Assembly: GCA_913019965.1 (NCBI GenBank)
Contig: CAJVZR010000003.1
Location: 1 to 64,000, forward strand
Direction: 5' to 3'
DNA length: 64,000 bases
DNA from: an uncultured Oleispira sp.
GTDB lineage: Bacteria > Pseudomonadota > Gammaproteobacteria > Pseudomonadales > Oceanobacteraceae
In this document: positions 18,365-28,555 of the stretch, in pieces
Layout: every line of letters begins with the position of its first letter
How positions within the stretch are numbered: the first letter of the stretch is position 1
Notes under the pieces: generated by a model
Seen by the model: the letters and a program-made list of their open reading frames with translations, nothing else
What the model was told of the DNA's origin: nothing
The model's database searches: none
Program-made: the position numbers and the translations under genes

Positions 18365-19291
18365 ATGATAAAAAAATTAGCAGTTTTTACTGCCGTATTG
18401 AGTTTAGTCGCCTGCGGAATTTCAGAAGCACCGGCAACTAAAGTAGAAAAGCCGACAGTAGATAAATCAGCAGTAGAGAAACCTACTTTTGTATTCACTG
18501 CGATTCCGGATGCGGATGAATCACGCTTGCAGCAGCGCTTTAATAAAGTGGCTGTGTATCTATCTGAAAAACTGAATGTTGATGTTAAATACATTCCAGT
18601 AAAATCTTATGCCGCTGCTGTGACTGCATTTCGTAACGACCAAGTTCAATTAGCTTGGTTTGGTGGTTTATCCGGCGTGCGTGCTCGTGCTTTAGTTCCT
18701 GGCTCTGAGGCAATTGCGCAAGGTTTTGAAGATCAGTCGTTTAAAAGCTATATCATTGCTCATCATGCTACGGGTTTAAAAGCCAATGCTGATTTATCAG
18801 AAGCGTTTACCGGTATTAATACTCAAGACATGACCTTCACTTTTGGCTCAAAAGGCTCAACGTCTGGACGTTTAATGCCTGAATTCTACCTACGTGAAGA
18901 ATTTAAAGCGGCGCCTAGCGAAACATTCGCTCGCATCGGTTTTTCTGGCGATCACAGCCGTACGATTGCCCAAGTTCAATCCGGTGCTTATCAAGTAGGT
19001 GCGGTGAATTTTAAAGTTTGGGAAAAAGAATTAGAGTCAGGAAAAATTGATACTAATAAAGTATCTGTTATTTGGACAACGCCAACGTACCCTGATTACC
19101 AGTGGACCATTCGTAACGATGTTGATCAGCGCTTTGGTGCAGACTTCAAACAGCTAGTGCGTACAACCTTATTAGAAATGAATGATGCAGATCTATTAGC
19201 CAGCTTCCCACGTCAGTCATTTATCCCTGCCAGTAATGACGATTATGCGCCGATTGAAAATACGGCTCGTGCGATTGGCCTAATTGATTAA
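18365..19291 (+). CDS. Substrate-binding lipoprotein of putative selenium-oxyanion ABC transporter
   Basis: A 308-residue PhnD-like binding protein. The lipobox is LVAC (Cys17). The mature protein begins FVFTAIPDADESRLQQRF followed by the PhnD-type segment for capture of an oxyanion, and contains AFRNDQVQLAWFGGLSGV and FTFGSKGSTSGRLMPEF. PhnD-like proteins bind phosphonates, but this branch occurs beside selD/selU and is annotated elsewhere as a putative selenate or selenite binder. The position directly after selD-selU supports that. The exact ligand is inferred. Confidence 0.83.
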   Translation: MIKKLAVFTAVLSLVACGISEAPATKVEKPTVDKSAVEKPTFVFTAIPDADESRLQQRFNKVAVYLSEKLNVDVKYIPVKSYAAAVTAFRNDQVQLAWFGGLSGVRARALVPGSEAIAQGFEDQSFKSYIIAHHATGLKANADLSEAFTGINTQDMTFTFGSKGSTSGRLMPEFYLREEFKAAPSETFARIGFSGDHSRTIAQVQSGAYQVGAVNFKVWEKELESGKIDTNKVSVIWTTPTYPDYQWTIRNDVDQRFGADFKQLVRTTLLEMNDADLLASFPRQSFIPASNDDYAPIENTARAIGLID

Positions 19292-19308
19292 TATTAATTT
19301 AAATAAGC

Positions 19309-19962
19309 ATGTTTAAACTCGATCACTATAATCTTGATACTCGCTTACTGGATATTTCCCTTAGCATTAATGCTGGGGAAAAAGTGGCCTTATTAGGGCC
19401 TTCCGGTGGTGGTAAAACAAGTTTGTTAAATGCCCTGCATCAGCAATGCGCTGATCAGGTCGCCTGGTGCCCGCAAGAGCATGGCTTGGTTGAGCCGTTG
19501 TCGGGTTACCATAATATTTATATGGGGCAGCTAGATCAGCACAATGCCCTGTATAACTTAGTGAATCTGATTAAACCGCTAGCAAAACCTAAGCAACAGA
19601 TCACTGAATTGAGTGCTGAGCTAGGCTTAATTTCGGAACAGCTTTCGAAGTCCGTGGCTCAGCTTTCTGGCGGGCAGCGACAACGTATTGGTATTGGCCG
19701 TGCTCTTTATCGCCAGCAAGAGACCTTCATTGGCGATGAGCCTGTTTCGAGCTTAGATCCTGTTCAAGCTCAGCAAATATTAGAGTTGATTTTTAAGCGC
19801 CACCGTACTGTTATTCTCGCCTTACATAACCGCAAGCAAGCATTAGAGAATTTTGACCGTATCATTGGTATTAAAGCGGGCAAGATTGTTTTTGATTCTC
19901 CGAAAAAAGAATTAATTAAGAATAAATACCAAGCGGGTTTACTCGACTCCTTATATGACTAG
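19309..19962 (+). CDS. ABC transporter ATP-binding protein (phosphonate/selenate type)
   Basis: A 217-residue ATPase subunit with Walker A GPSGGGKTS (30-38), the signature LSGGQRQ (about 119-125) and Walker B FIGDEP. It is shorter than typical PhnC by about 30 residues. It lies 17 bases after the binding protein and its stop overlaps the permease start by 8 bases. It would energise uptake of the anion captured by the preceding lipoprotein. Confidence 0.92.
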   Translation: MFKLDHYNLDTRLLDISLSINAGEKVALLGPSGGGKTSLLNALHQQCADQVAWCPQEHGLVEPLSGYHNIYMGQLDQHNALYNLVNLIKPLAKPKQQITELSAELGLISEQLSKSVAQLSGGQRQRIGIGRALYRQQETFIGDEPVSSLDPVQAQQILELIFKRHRTVILALHNRKQALENFDRIIGIKAGKIVFDSPKKELIKNKYQAGLLDSLYD

Positions 19963-21415
19963 CTCTTCAAAAAATATCTCCTTAGCCTTTTTTATTGTTG
20001 CCTTAGTATGCATTCCATTTGCCGACCTTGTGGTTTATCAAGTTGAGCCTTGGGATGAATTGGCTCGAATGGGGCAAGGCTTAATACAACCCAGCTTTCC
20101 CGAGCTGAGTATCTTAGCCGATAGCTTAATTAATACCGTCGCGTTTGCTTTACTTGCCGTTTCGGGAGCTGCGGTTTTAGGCTTGGGGTTAGCTTTAATT
20201 TTCAAGTCGCGAATTGTGCGTATCTTCTCTGCTTCGGTTCGTGCTGTGCATGAATTATTTTGGGGCCTGATATTCATGCAGGTTTATGGGTTGTCGGCGA
20301 CAACCGGAATTTTAGCCATCTTGATTCCGTTTACCGGTATTTTTGCCAAGATGTTTGCTGAGATTATTGAACAACAAAGCCGAGTGCCTAATACAACGCT
20401 CGCTCCTCAAAGTGACCATGTTAGTCGCTATATTTATACCTGGCTTCCGCAAGCCTGGCCGCAGATGGTGAGCTATACCCGTTATCGCTTTGAATGTGCA
20501 TTACGTTCCAGCACAATACTCGGCTTTATTGGTTTGCCGACCTTAGGATTTTATTTAGAAACGGCCTTTAAACAAGGTCAGTATGACGAAGCTGCGGGCC
20601 TGCTTTTTTCGTTCTTTATCTTAATTGCTACGATTCGCTGGTGGTTACACTCAAAGTATATCCCTTCGACTCTTTTGGTGCCCTTGTATTTGACCTTAGC
20701 ACTGTTTGCCTTACCCGAATCGCCTCAAGTATATGGCAGTTCATTAGTTCAATTCCTATCGCATGATATCTGGCCAAAGGCTTTATTAAATGGCGATATT
20801 TTTGCCGTGTTCGCTTGGTACCAACATCAGTTATTGGATGTCGCGATACCAGCCCTTTGGGATACTTTATTGCTGTCTCAGTTAGCCATGGTATTAACGG
20901 GCTTACTTGTTTTACTTTTTTATCCTTGGGCGAGTAAGGTTTTCTTTCCTAAACGATTTTCTTTGATGCGAGGTTTTGGTCGCAGTGCACTTTTAATTTT
21001 ACGCTCTGTACCTGAAATGATTTTTGCTTTTGTCTTTCTCTTGATTTTTGGGCCTTCAGGTATTCCAGCAGTGCTTGCCCTAGCTCTACATAATGCGGGT
21101 TTGATTAGTTATTTATTGATGCGTCATAGTGAACAGCTTAATTATCGTACTGATAGCGGCCGGGGTCTTAATCATTATGTTTATGATGTAACCCCAAGAG
21201 TTTATCCGCATTTTTTGTCTTTGTTGCTCTATCGCTGGGAAGTGATTATTCGGGAAAGCGCCATCTTAGGCATTCTAGGGATTACAACGTTAGGCTTCTA
21301 TATTGACTCGGCCTTCGAAGATATTCGTTATGACCGAGCCTTGTTTCTGATTGTGATCTCTGCACTTTTGAACATTGCAGTCGATAGTTTTAGTCGAAAA
21401 ATTAGGGCTTTATAA
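19955..21415 (+). CDS. ABC transporter permease, two PhnE-like halves fused
   Basis: A 486-residue inner-membrane protein made of two related permease halves. The cytoplasmic coupling loop occurs twice: YRFECALRSSTILGFIGLPT then LGFYLETAF in the first half (about 165-205), and YRWEVIIRESAILGILGITT then LGFYIDSAF in the second (about 425-460). Each half has about five or six membrane helices. Most PhnE transporters use two copies of a single-half protein. It is the last gene of the selenium block; its 3' end overlaps the convergent methyltransferase gene by 14 bases. Confidence 0.88.
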   Translation: MTSSSKNISLAFFIVALVCIPFADLVVYQVEPWDELARMGQGLIQPSFPELSILADSLINTVAFALLAVSGAAVLGLGLALIFKSRIVRIFSASVRAVHELFWGLIFMQVYGLSATTGILAILIPFTGIFAKMFAEIIEQQSRVPNTTLAPQSDHVSRYIYTWLPQAWPQMVSYTRYRFECALRSSTILGFIGLPTLGFYLETAFKQGQYDEAAGLLFSFFILIATIRWWLHSKYIPSTLLVPLYLTLALFALPESPQVYGSSLVQFLSHDIWPKALLNGDIFAVFAWYQHQLLDVAIPALWDTLLLSQLAMVLTGLLVLLFYPWASKVFFPKRFSLMRGFGRSALLILRSVPEMIFAFVFLLIFGPSGIPAVLALALHNAGLISYLLMRHSEQLNYRTDSGRGLNHYVYDVTPRVYPHFLSLLLYRWEVIIRESAILGILGITTLGFYIDSAFEDIRYDRALFLIVISALLNIAVDSFSRKIRAL

Positions 21416-22229
21416 ACTTTAGCGTCATACGATCGCTCTCTCCAATCGCTAAGTATTTATCCTGATTATTTTCACCTAACCTTAGGCTGGGTGGCAGGGT
21501 CCATACGCCTTTTGGGTGCTGCTTATCATCTTTAGTATTCGCATTTATTTCGGATTTATCTAGCAGTTTAAAACCCGCGGCTTGGGCGAGTTTGATTACG
21601 TGCTCTTCGGTGACGTAGCCAGAGATAATCATATCTTCTAAACTGGTTTCAGGTTTAGCTCTGTGTTCTACCACGCCTAATATTCCACTTGGTTTAAGTG
21701 CAGCGTACATAGAATCAAATACTGCTTGCGCGTAATTACCCTTCATCCAGTTATGCACATTGCGGAAGGTTAATACTAGGTCCGCAGTTGCTGCAGGGGC
21801 TATTTCTGGACGCTCAGGAATGGATAAGTCAGTGATTATTGTCTTGCTATAAATGTCTGGGTGTTGATTTAGTTTTTGTTCGAATTTTCTTTGGTAATTT
21901 TTACGCCAGTTAGGGGTACGTTCCGCTATTAGCGAGAATCCGGCCGCGTAATATTGGCCATGTTCTCGCAATATGGGGGCTAGGATTTCGGTATACCAGC
22001 CACCACTAGGCCAGATTTCGACAACGGTCATATTGGGCTGTAAGCCAAAAAACGCTAATGTTTGCCGAGGATGGCGATAGGTATTGCGGGCTATGTTTTT
22101 GCTTGAGCGATGTTCAGCAGTCATGATTTGTTGTATTGAGCTTTGCTGCGAAGGCGTAGTTGAATCCGCAGCGGAATTGCCTGCTATCAGAGGTAAAAGC
22201 AGGGGACATATTCTTAGTAGTTGTATCAT
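21402..22229 (-). CDS. Exported class I SAM-dependent methyltransferase-like protein
   Basis: A 275-residue protein starting at ATG 22229, which has AGGAAG at ideal spacing. An upstream ATG at 22256 overlaps the stop of the sensor kinase gene (TAATG) and is the alternative. The N-terminus is a signal peptide (about 1-22). Motif I is VVEIWPSGGWYTEIL, and DLVLTFRNVHNW and ILGVVEHRAKPET follow, as in predicted methyltransferases of COG4798. A secreted SAM-dependent enzyme is puzzling, because SAM is cytoplasmic; the family may not be catalytic. Close coupling to the sensor kinase suggests joint expression. Confidence 0.8.
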   Translation of the reverse strand: MIQLLRICPLLLPLIAGNSAADSTTPSQQSSIQQIMTAEHRSSKNIARNTYRHPRQTLAFFGLQPNMTVVEIWPSGGWYTEILAPILREHGQYYAAGFSLIAERTPNWRKNYQRKFEQKLNQHPDIYSKTIITDLSIPERPEIAPAATADLVLTFRNVHNWMKGNYAQAVFDSMYAALKPSGILGVVEHRAKPETSLEDMIISGYVTEEHVIKLAQAAGFKLLDKSEINANTKDDKQHPKGVWTLPPSLRLGENNQDKYLAIGESDRMTLKFIKP

Positions 22230-22255
22230 TATCGACTTCCTATAAATAAGAGGCA

Positions 22256-24559
22256 TTATTCTTCATTTTTTAGTTTCGGCAGCTCAATATGTAAATGAAA
22301 TCCCGGTTTGTTTGAGTTTAATCCCTCTTCAACGTTCAGTTTTCCGTTAAATAAGTTTTTGACGATATTATCGATGGCATAGAGCCCGAGCCCAGAGGTT
22401 TCTTCATTACCTCTACTCGTAGTAAAGAAAGGCTGGAATATTTTATCCTTTATGTCAGCGTCGATTCCTTTGCCGTTATCGTGATAATGAATTTCACAAC
22501 GTTCTTCATTAACCAGTAATTCAATTTCAATTTTGCTGTTATCTCTACCGACTAGACCGTGTTTGATGCTGTTATCGATTAAGCCTTCAATCACGATCGT
22601 TAGAGGATCTTCATAGCTAATGAAGGTTTTAGGCCCCTTATAATAGGTATGAATTTTAAGACCTTTTAGTTTATCTTGATGGTTAATCGAAATTTTTTGC
22701 AGTAAGTCTTCACCATCAATAGCAACCGGTGCTGCTTGTAAATAACCTGTACTTACCATGGTAAAACGCTTAACCAGTTGCGAAATTCTTTGCTCGTTAT
22801 GTTTGAGTATTTCAAAACTGGTATTCAGGTGTTCTAGTGTTGCTCTTTGGCTTTTAGAGCATTCTTTATCGAGTTCGCTATAAATTTCGTCAACGAATGA
22901 TAACGTGGTTAAGTTGTTGCCTAGCGGTGTATTAATTTCGTGGGCAATTCCGGATATTAATAATTTTAACGAGTCCATTCGTTGGCGATCATGTTCTTCT
23001 TTTTCTCTCTGTCGGCTCATTCGGTCGTGTATATCGGTGATATGGCCTTCGATCGTTCTATTGTTACTATCACCCTGTAATGACAATGTCAGCGCTAACC
23101 AGCGTTCATTATCTAGCGCGGTAATGCAGAGTAGCGGGAGTCCTTCAACAGTACGGCCTAATTCTAGGTGTGAGATGAGTCGTTGTATATCAACCGGATT
23201 TTTACTGACATTATGAAATATGTTGAGATTTGTACCATCAAAATGATCGAGCTCCATAATGCGCGAGAAGGCATTATTGTGACTGATTATTTGGCCATTG
23301 ACTTGAGCGCTAAAAATGCCAGAAGGGGAGTTATGGAATAGTTCCTGATATTTTGACAGATGTAATTCTGATTCTTTAAGCGCTTGGTTTTTTTCAATAA
23401 TACTTTGGTTAATCTGGCGAGCTAGCGCTAGAGAGATGATAACAAGCTCTAGCAGGCCGCCAAATGAATAAGCTTGGCGTGTGTACGGGCTGCTAGGGAT
23501 GATGTTATAGATCGATAGCGATAATAACGTCAGGCTGATGACGAGCGCTAGCCAAGCCAATGCAAAGGTTTTTGCCCCAGGGCGGTTATGCCAAGAGAAA
23601 TTTAGCGCCGTCATTAATATGATAGGGCTGAAAATCAGATTAATGCCATTCATCAATTTAGATCCTGCTTGATAATCGAGAAAGAACAAGCTGGGAATAC
23701 TTAATAATACGATCAGATACAGGCCTTTATAGAAGTGGGCCAATGTCGGAGCATAGCGTTTAATCTGTAAGAAATAATAGGCGAGTGGCAGAGTAAAGAG
23801 TGAGGGCCAAGCAGCCCCAATTAACGGGGTAAGGTTATTAAATGTCGGGTACTGCGGCCAAATATATTGGAAGCCATCTCCATTGAGAGCAGAAATAAGA
23901 AAAGTGAAGCCGCTTAAATAACCGACGTATAGGAAATAGACCAATGACCGAAGGGTAATTGCTAATATGAGGTTATACAGTCCCATGATGATTAACGTGC
24001 CGTATAGCGCACCAAACCAATAATTCTCAAACGTCTTTTGTTGAACATATTCAGCGTCATGGAAAACCTCAATGGGCAATGTCATGGAGCTCTGAGTTTC
24101 TATTCGTAGATAAACCTGATAGTGGCTTTCTGGTTCAAGGGTATAGTTGAATAAGTAGTACTTGTCGTGTTGGCGATCTTCGCTGTAGGCAACTCGATCA
24201 CTCAAGTATTTATGCTCGAGTACTTTGTTTTCCTGAGTGAGGTAGGCATCGACATGGTCTAATAAAGGGTAATTAATCCTTAAGTGATCGAAAACTCTGC
24301 TAGAGCTAGGGTTTGTTAGGTTCAAACGTAACCAAATAGCGTCACTGGTAAAGCCAAAGTTGGCTTTATTCCTTGCCGTTCTTTGCCAGTCAACTTCTGA
24401 CTCACGAATATCGTCAATCGTCATGTGAGTGGAAGCATCGCGGAAGTATTCGAGCTCTTTTTCGTCTGCCCAGCTGAATCCTGAGATGCCGATAAGTAAT
24501 AAACAGGTGAAAGCGTACTGGAAGCCGTACTTTAGCAAACCTTGCGTGGTGCTGAGCAT
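22256..24559 (-). CDS. 7TMR-DISM sensor histidine kinase with PAS domain
   Basis: A 767-residue membrane kinase. Signal peptide 1-31; a 7TMR-DISMED2 periplasmic sensor domain (about 35-165) of the sugar-binding jelly-roll type; seven membrane helices (about 180-390); a short coiled coil; a PAS domain (about 405-520); then HisKA with phospho-accepting His540 in HEINTPLG and an HATPase domain with DNSIKHG, DNGKGID and GLGLYAI. It probably senses a carbohydrate or other envelope signal. No response regulator is adjacent, so its partner is elsewhere. The stop overlaps a possible start of the methyltransferase gene. Confidence 0.93.
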   Translation of the reverse strand: MLSTTQGLLKYGFQYAFTCLLLIGISGFSWADEKELEYFRDASTHMTIDDIRESEVDWQRTARNKANFGFTSDAIWLRLNLTNPSSSRVFDHLRINYPLLDHVDAYLTQENKVLEHKYLSDRVAYSEDRQHDKYYLFNYTLEPESHYQVYLRIETQSSMTLPIEVFHDAEYVQQKTFENYWFGALYGTLIIMGLYNLILAITLRSLVYFLYVGYLSGFTFLISALNGDGFQYIWPQYPTFNNLTPLIGAAWPSLFTLPLAYYFLQIKRYAPTLAHFYKGLYLIVLLSIPSLFFLDYQAGSKLMNGINLIFSPIILMTALNFSWHNRPGAKTFALAWLALVISLTLLSLSIYNIIPSSPYTRQAYSFGGLLELVIISLALARQINQSIIEKNQALKESELHLSKYQELFHNSPSGIFSAQVNGQIISHNNAFSRIMELDHFDGTNLNIFHNVSKNPVDIQRLISHLELGRTVEGLPLLCITALDNERWLALTLSLQGDSNNRTIEGHITDIHDRMSRQREKEEHDRQRMDSLKLLISGIAHEINTPLGNNLTTLSFVDEIYSELDKECSKSQRATLEHLNTSFEILKHNEQRISQLVKRFTMVSTGYLQAAPVAIDGEDLLQKISINHQDKLKGLKIHTYYKGPKTFISYEDPLTIVIEGLIDNSIKHGLVGRDNSKIEIELLVNEERCEIHYHDNGKGIDADIKDKIFQPFFTTSRGNEETSGLGLYAIDNIVKNLFNGKLNVEEGLNSNKPGFHLHIELPKLKNEE

Positions 24560-24750
24560 GGTACTGATTTGGCCTTTTAAGCGAATGGAGAGAATATTTA
24601 TAGTTATCAGTCTAGTATAAATGCCTACTTATGCCTTTCTCTAGCTAAAACTTAGTCTAATTTGAACAACTTGATATAACTCCCCGTCAAATCTTAGTTT
24701 GTGTAATGAAAGGGTATTGATTTGCAATCTTTAGTCATTTACCTGCTTGA

Positions 24751-26913
<2,163 letters not shown>

Positions 26914-26985
26914 TCGTTTGTCTTTTGACAGTCGGTTGGGTTGCCCCACCGTTAAAATAAAGTACTGATAAAAGTACGAGTCCTT

Positions 26986-27020
26986 AAAGGGGAAGTGAGT
27001 CTAGTTCACTTCCCCTTTTT
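26986..27020 (+). terminator. Terminator of fadH
   Basis: Stem AAGGGGAAGTGA / TCACTTCCCCTT with a seven-base loop and a following T run (TTTTTTATT). It lies about 70 bases after fadH. A smaller imperfect hairpin AGTAC...GTAC precedes it. Confidence 0.92.
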
Positions 27021-27082
27021 TATTGGTCAGTCAGAACTTTATTTGAGATGATGAGTTTATTATTAAGATATTGAGTTGTGAT

Positions 27083-27466
27083 ATGCAGAATTTAGAAGAG
27101 CAAGAAAGCTTACAGGCTAAAGTGAATGCGGCGAGAGTGGCTGTTAATGTAATTACTATCTTTGGTGTATTTATTGCGCTTTTTACTGGGGTAATGCTAG
27201 GAATCTTCAATTCGACAGTACCGGATGCCACGGCTGTCGATTTTGCCTTAGGATTTTCGGCGTTTTTCTTTGGAATTGGTGTTCCTTGCTTAATTTTTCA
27301 GCAGTTGGTTAGGAAGGCGATTGCTCAAACGGGGATTTGGAATCAATCGATCGTATGGTTTTATGGGATTTTATTATTGCCTATGTTCCCAATGGGGACG
27401 GCCGCATCCTGTGTGATTTTATTTGCACAAATCAGTTGGATGCGGGCGAGTAAAGCTGAAGCTTAG
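27083..27466 (+). CDS. Small integral membrane protein, unrecognised
   Basis: A 127-residue protein starting at ATG 27083 (an in-frame TTG at 27071 is less likely). A charged coiled N-terminus (MQNLEEQESLQAKVNAAR) is followed by about four membrane helices: VITIFGVFIALFTGVMLGIF, FALGFSAFFFGIGVPCLIF, IVWFYGILLLPMFPMG and ASCVILFAQISW. No family was recognised. It converges on the next gene, with a 17-base tandem repeat between and into the stop codons. Confidence 0.7.
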   Translation: MQNLEEQESLQAKVNAARVAVNVITIFGVFIALFTGVMLGIFNSTVPDATAVDFALGFSAFFFGIGVPCLIFQQLVRKAIAQTGIWNQSIVWFYGILLLPMFPMGTAASCVILFAQISWMRASKAEA

Positions 27467-27516
27467 CTCGATTCGATACTTAGTTTGATTCGATACTTAG
27501 CTTGATTCGATACTTA
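27466..27516. repeat. Three tandem copies of a 17-base repeat
   Basis: Three contiguous copies of GNTNGATTCGATACTTA (27466-27482, 27483-27499, 27500-27516), differing only near the start of each unit. They begin at the last base of the small membrane gene and run into the 3' end of the convergent gene, where the third copy encodes its last residues (LSIESS). Confidence 0.9.
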
Positions 27517-28498
27517 AGTAAACCATGGTTTGGTTCAGTAGCTGATAAGCAATTTCACCAAACGTGAAAGGGCCTGTCAGTTGCGCTGTCTTTTTATTCT
27601 CTAATTCGGCATATAAGAAGTTCAAAATACAGTTAAAAGAGAAACTGGTTTCGGGCAGTTGCTGGGTACTAATGGCTTTATCAAGCTCAGTGACATAGTC
27701 CGCTACCGGGTTAGCAAACTGGTAATTTACGTTACGGAAAATCGGCGCGTAAAACTCGACAGAGTCGCTCAGTAGTTCTTTAATCGATACATTAATATTA
27801 ACCCCATTGTAATCAGCGACTAAGGGGAGACGCGTATCGATATTATTATTTTGTACATACTCTGAAAACTTCTCAGGTTTGCCATCGATTAAACAATCAT
27901 TGGCAGAAAACCCAGTGTCAGAAAAACTAATTTGAGGCCCTGAACCTTGTTCGAATAAGTTCACAATATTAATGTTAGCGAATTGATTCTCTGGTAACGA
28001 TACGTGCATAGCAATAGCCTTGTCGGCCATTAGCATGTTCACGGGGCCAAAGCCTACTTGAGGCTGAGCTTCCGATTCTTCTAAATGGCTACCGGCTATC
28101 CAGCCAATAATTGGCGAGAAAAACATATTGTTATAACTCGGTGCATTCTCGGCATACTCAGCATGAACATCGCTGCCCGCAGGCAAAATCGTAATGGTGA
28201 AACCATTATCAGGGGCATCTTGGGCAATATTCTTAATGGAGTTAGCATCGTACGGCATAATGCGGGGTGGGTTGCTAAGATCAAGACCTTCAATGGTATT
28301 TACAAAGGCTTTATCTTGGCTGATTTCGCCGCCTTCTTGGCCCATGAAATAAGGAATGCTACCTGCTATCCAATTTCCAGACGGCAGCTGTTTAAGTATC
28401 TTCTCATCCGCGGCGATGATTAAAAATTCTCGCTGATTGATTTTCCCGATAACGGATTCTAAATCCATTAATTCTGATGTGATTTTAATATTACTCAT
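27497..28498 (-). CDS. Unrecognised cytosolic protein (FIST_C-like tail)
   Basis: A 333-residue protein starting at ATG 28498; a longer version to 28525 adds an unlikely prefix. It has no signal peptide or membrane segment. It contains a Gly-rich strand IAGSIPYFMGQEGGEISQ and a C-terminal stretch FNCILNFLYAELENKKTAQL followed by TGPFTFGEIAYQLLNQTMVY, which recalls the end of FIST_C sensory domains. I do not recognise the family with confidence. It lies 57 bases downstream of another unrecognised gene in the same direction and may be co-transcribed with it. Confidence 0.6.
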   Translation of the reverse strand: MSNIKITSELMDLESVIGKINQREFLIIAADEKILKQLPSGNWIAGSIPYFMGQEGGEISQDKAFVNTIEGLDLSNPPRIMPYDANSIKNIAQDAPDNGFTITILPAGSDVHAEYAENAPSYNNMFFSPIIGWIAGSHLEESEAQPQVGFGPVNMLMADKAIAMHVSLPENQFANINIVNLFEQGSGPQISFSDTGFSANDCLIDGKPEKFSEYVQNNNIDTRLPLVADYNGVNINVSIKELLSDSVEFYAPIFRNVNYQFANPVADYVTELDKAISTQQLPETSFSFNCILNFLYAELENKKTAQLTGPFTFGEIAYQLLNQTMVYLSIESS

Positions 28499-28555
28499 GA
28501 TAATCCTAACAAATTCTGATGACACTGGTTAAATGGCGATAGGTTTCTAATTTTC

